From the NCBI GenBank assembly GCA_963716455.1, contig CAVQTK010000003.1, positions 1 through 64,000 of the forward strand: a stretch of DNA of 64,000 bases, given 5' to 3'. Positions 62,601-64,000 of this stretch are shown here, one piece after another. This DNA is from CAVQTK01 sp963716455 (GTDB lineage: Bacteria; Pseudomonadota; Gammaproteobacteria; Coxiellales; Coxiellaceae). Every line of letters starts with the position of its first letter. The first letter of the stretch is position 1. The notes beneath the pieces were generated by a model. The model made no database searches. It had not been told where the DNA came from and saw only the letters and a list, made by a program, of their open reading frames with translations. The position numbers and the translations under genes are program-made.

Positions 62601-64000
62601 GTGCCGGTGGCAAGGGTGGAGCTGTTCATGGTGTTGAGGCTGATGGGGAATCTTTTGTTGATGCCGATAATTTCGTGATGACGGCTCTCAAAGGGGGTAA
62701 TGCCGGTAATGGGGGTAAAGGCGGAACAGGCGGTGATGTTAGTGTAAACAATAACCTCGCTATAGGTAATATAACGATGAGGAATTGGAATAATATTTCA
62801 TATGTCGGTGGTGTAGCAGGAGAAGCCGGTAACGGTGGCAAAGGCGGTGATGGTGGTAAAGGTGGAGAAGTTGACGGTATTAAAGCTGCTGAAGAGAGCT
62901 TCATAGAGGCTGAAAATTTCTTTATAAGTGCCTTACGAGGCGGACACGGTGGTGAAGGTGGGAAGGCAGGTTCGGGTGGCAATGCTATTGCAGCAAATAA
63001 CAATGTAGATCTATCAGCTCGTTTAACCGCTAGCGATCTTACTTTTATCGGTGGTGAAGCTAGACTAGGGTGGTACGGGGGGACACGGTGGTGAAGGAGG
63101 TGAAGGAGGTGAAGTATCTGGTATTAAAGCCCTTGATGAAAGCATTGTAGATGCAGACGATTTTATAATGAGTGCTTTTCAAGGTGGTAATGGCGGATCC
63201 GGGGGCAAAGCAGGTGATGGAGGCGCAGAAGTTGCATTGAATAATGCAATTAACGGATTGAATCAAGAGATGATCCTAACCATTACCCAAAGGATTGATA
63301 TTATTGGAGGAAAGGGTGGAATAGGTAAAAACGGCGGTCAAGGGGGCCGTGGTGGCGATGGTGGCAATGTCGAAGCTATTAAAGCTGAGGATAACAGTAG
63401 GATATACGCTGAAGATTTCTTAGTATCTAGTCTTATGGGTGGGAACGGGGGCCAAGCTGGTTTAGGTGGCACGGGTCGGCAGTGCAACGCAAATAATAAT
63501 ATTGCGGTAAATGAGAAAGACAGAGAGGAAGAAGGTTCTAATAATAGTTCTCACATTGTTGCAGGATTAGCTGGACGAGCTGGAAAGGGTGGTGATGGCA
63601 ACAAAGGTGGTAATGGAGGGAATGCTATTGGAATAGATGCCGTTGGTTCAACGTTAATAGATATAGATGATTTCAGATTAATTGATTTTATTGGTGGTAA
63701 TGGAGGTGCTGGAAGTTTCGGGGGAGCTGGTGGAAATGCTAATGCTTTAAACAATAATACAGATGGAACAGCAGGAATTGCCGGTGATGGTGGATTAGGT
63801 GGAAACGGTGGTGAAGGGGGAGACGCAATCGGAATATTTGCTCGTGGGCATAATAGAATCATTGCTAGTGATGTCGATTTAAATGATTTCTCTGCTGGTA
63901 ATGGTGGCGCGGGTGGCAATGGCGGCGCGGGTGGTAACGCCAACGCTAATAATAATGTTGGGAAGGGCACCGCAGGTACAGCAGGTAATGGCGGCTTCGG
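59691..64000 (+). pseudogene. Inverse autotransporter (intimin/invasin-type) with Gly-rich repeat passenger, frame broken, 3' end outside window
   Basis: An extended signal peptide (to about TQAGG, residue 43) precedes an inverse-autotransporter beta barrel (about 55-290): GLTLGGYVGNGSIGWGDALF, GGLGYRWLTEKMGILGGYVF, GIEWLGSTLDFSANLYVP and SIFRAGLNFSMGARY. From about 500 the passenger consists of 75-90-residue units. Frames shift near 61780, 62549 and 63068, always +1. At 63477/63486 a paired insertion and deletion cancel out. After correction the frame is open to the window end. It is probably a surface adhesin or matrix protein. Whether it is expressed full-length depends on whether the breaks are real. 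Confidence 0.85.
61190..64000 (+). repeat. Tandem Gly-rich passenger repeats, about 225-270 bases each
   Basis: At least 13 units are visible. Each has a beta-strand segment of the form SxxIxAxxFxIxALxGGNGG, then GGxGGxGG stretches, a variable Asn-rich segment, and a second Gly run leading to VxGIxA. Examples: FDSEDIRARNFFISALQGG (about 62140), AEESFIEAENFFISALRGG (about 62888), ALDESIVDADDFIMSAFQGG (about 63129). The design suggests a beta-solenoid rung alternating with polyglycine-type loops. Pro-rich antisense frames are shadows. Confidence 0.85.

Noticed and set aside
60594..63970. Pro-rich open frames on the minus strand of the autotransporter
   Set aside because: They are the antisense of GGX codons (PPLPPAPP patterns), overlap the repeat passenger and have no binding sites.
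61190..64000. CRISPR-like regular repeats
   Set aside because: Units are 225-270 bases, diverged and coding; there are no short identical repeats with unique spacers.
45161..64000. Programmed +1 ribosomal frameshifting as explanation for the broken frames
   Set aside because: The sites lack a shared slippery codon, stop-codon context or pseudoknot, and four sites in one polA would make the product yield negligible. Kept only as a minor alternative.

Overview
The window is AT-rich DNA from a gammaproteobacterium. The best fit is Legionellales (Legionella/Coxiella/Rickettsiella-like). This rests on the gene families, the neighbourhoods (rplM-rpsI-sspA-sspB, 6S RNA-ygfA, lptM-dapF, dksA-folB), and several orphan charged or leucine-rich-repeat proteins that resemble secreted effectors of intracellular bacteria. 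The placement is inference from protein character; no search was run.

Layout. 0-8 kb is housekeeping: prs end, rplY, pth, ychF, tRNA-Met, pilF-like gene, PAP2-family gene, sspB/sspA, tRNA-Gln, rpsI/rplM and an HU-like gene. 8-20 kb mixes repeats and accessory genes: an LPD7-like protein, a peptide deformylase-like protein, a Ku-LigD end-joining operon, and a 6PGDH/glucose dehydrogenase/GH15 operon. 17.9-29 kb is accessory: orphan secreted or effector-like proteins, a two-domain HAD/trehalose-phosphatase protein, P-loop, APH-like, AAA/DUF4143 and AbiU2-like genes, and a frame-broken gene with an HNH-like motif. 29-41 kb holds a lipoprotein, a broken YihY/BrkB gene, two DHA2 transporters (one joined to an NTF2-like domain), oxidoreductases, a decayed hybrid sensor kinase and a 44-codon gene that has a strong ribosome binding site. 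41-59.6 kb is core again: NitT/TauT-like ABC transporter, broken polA, glmS, 6S RNA, ygfA, mpg, lptM-dapF, dksA, three pterin genes, midA, cca and psd. From 59.7 kb to the end runs a giant inverse autotransporter with a glycine-rich repeat passenger, broken by frameshifts and leaving the window.

Two patterns cross the whole window. First, five otherwise well-conserved genes contain ten reading-frame breaks, and all ten shift the frame in the same direction (+1, one extra base). Most can be explained by one surplus base in a short homopolymer. This is either an insertion-biased sequencing artefact or an unusual decay mode. Second, a dispersed palindromic repeat beginning TAGACTTCTT occurs at least nine times. 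It supplies the stop codons of an SDR gene and of glmS, abuts the polA start codon, and one fragment lies in frame inside the LigD linker.

Metabolically, GH15, glucose dehydrogenase and 6PGDH, together with the trehalose-6-phosphatase fusion, suggest trehalose/glucose turnover feeding the pentose phosphate route. FolB, a pteridine-reductase-like SDR and a PTPS homologue form a pterin cluster.
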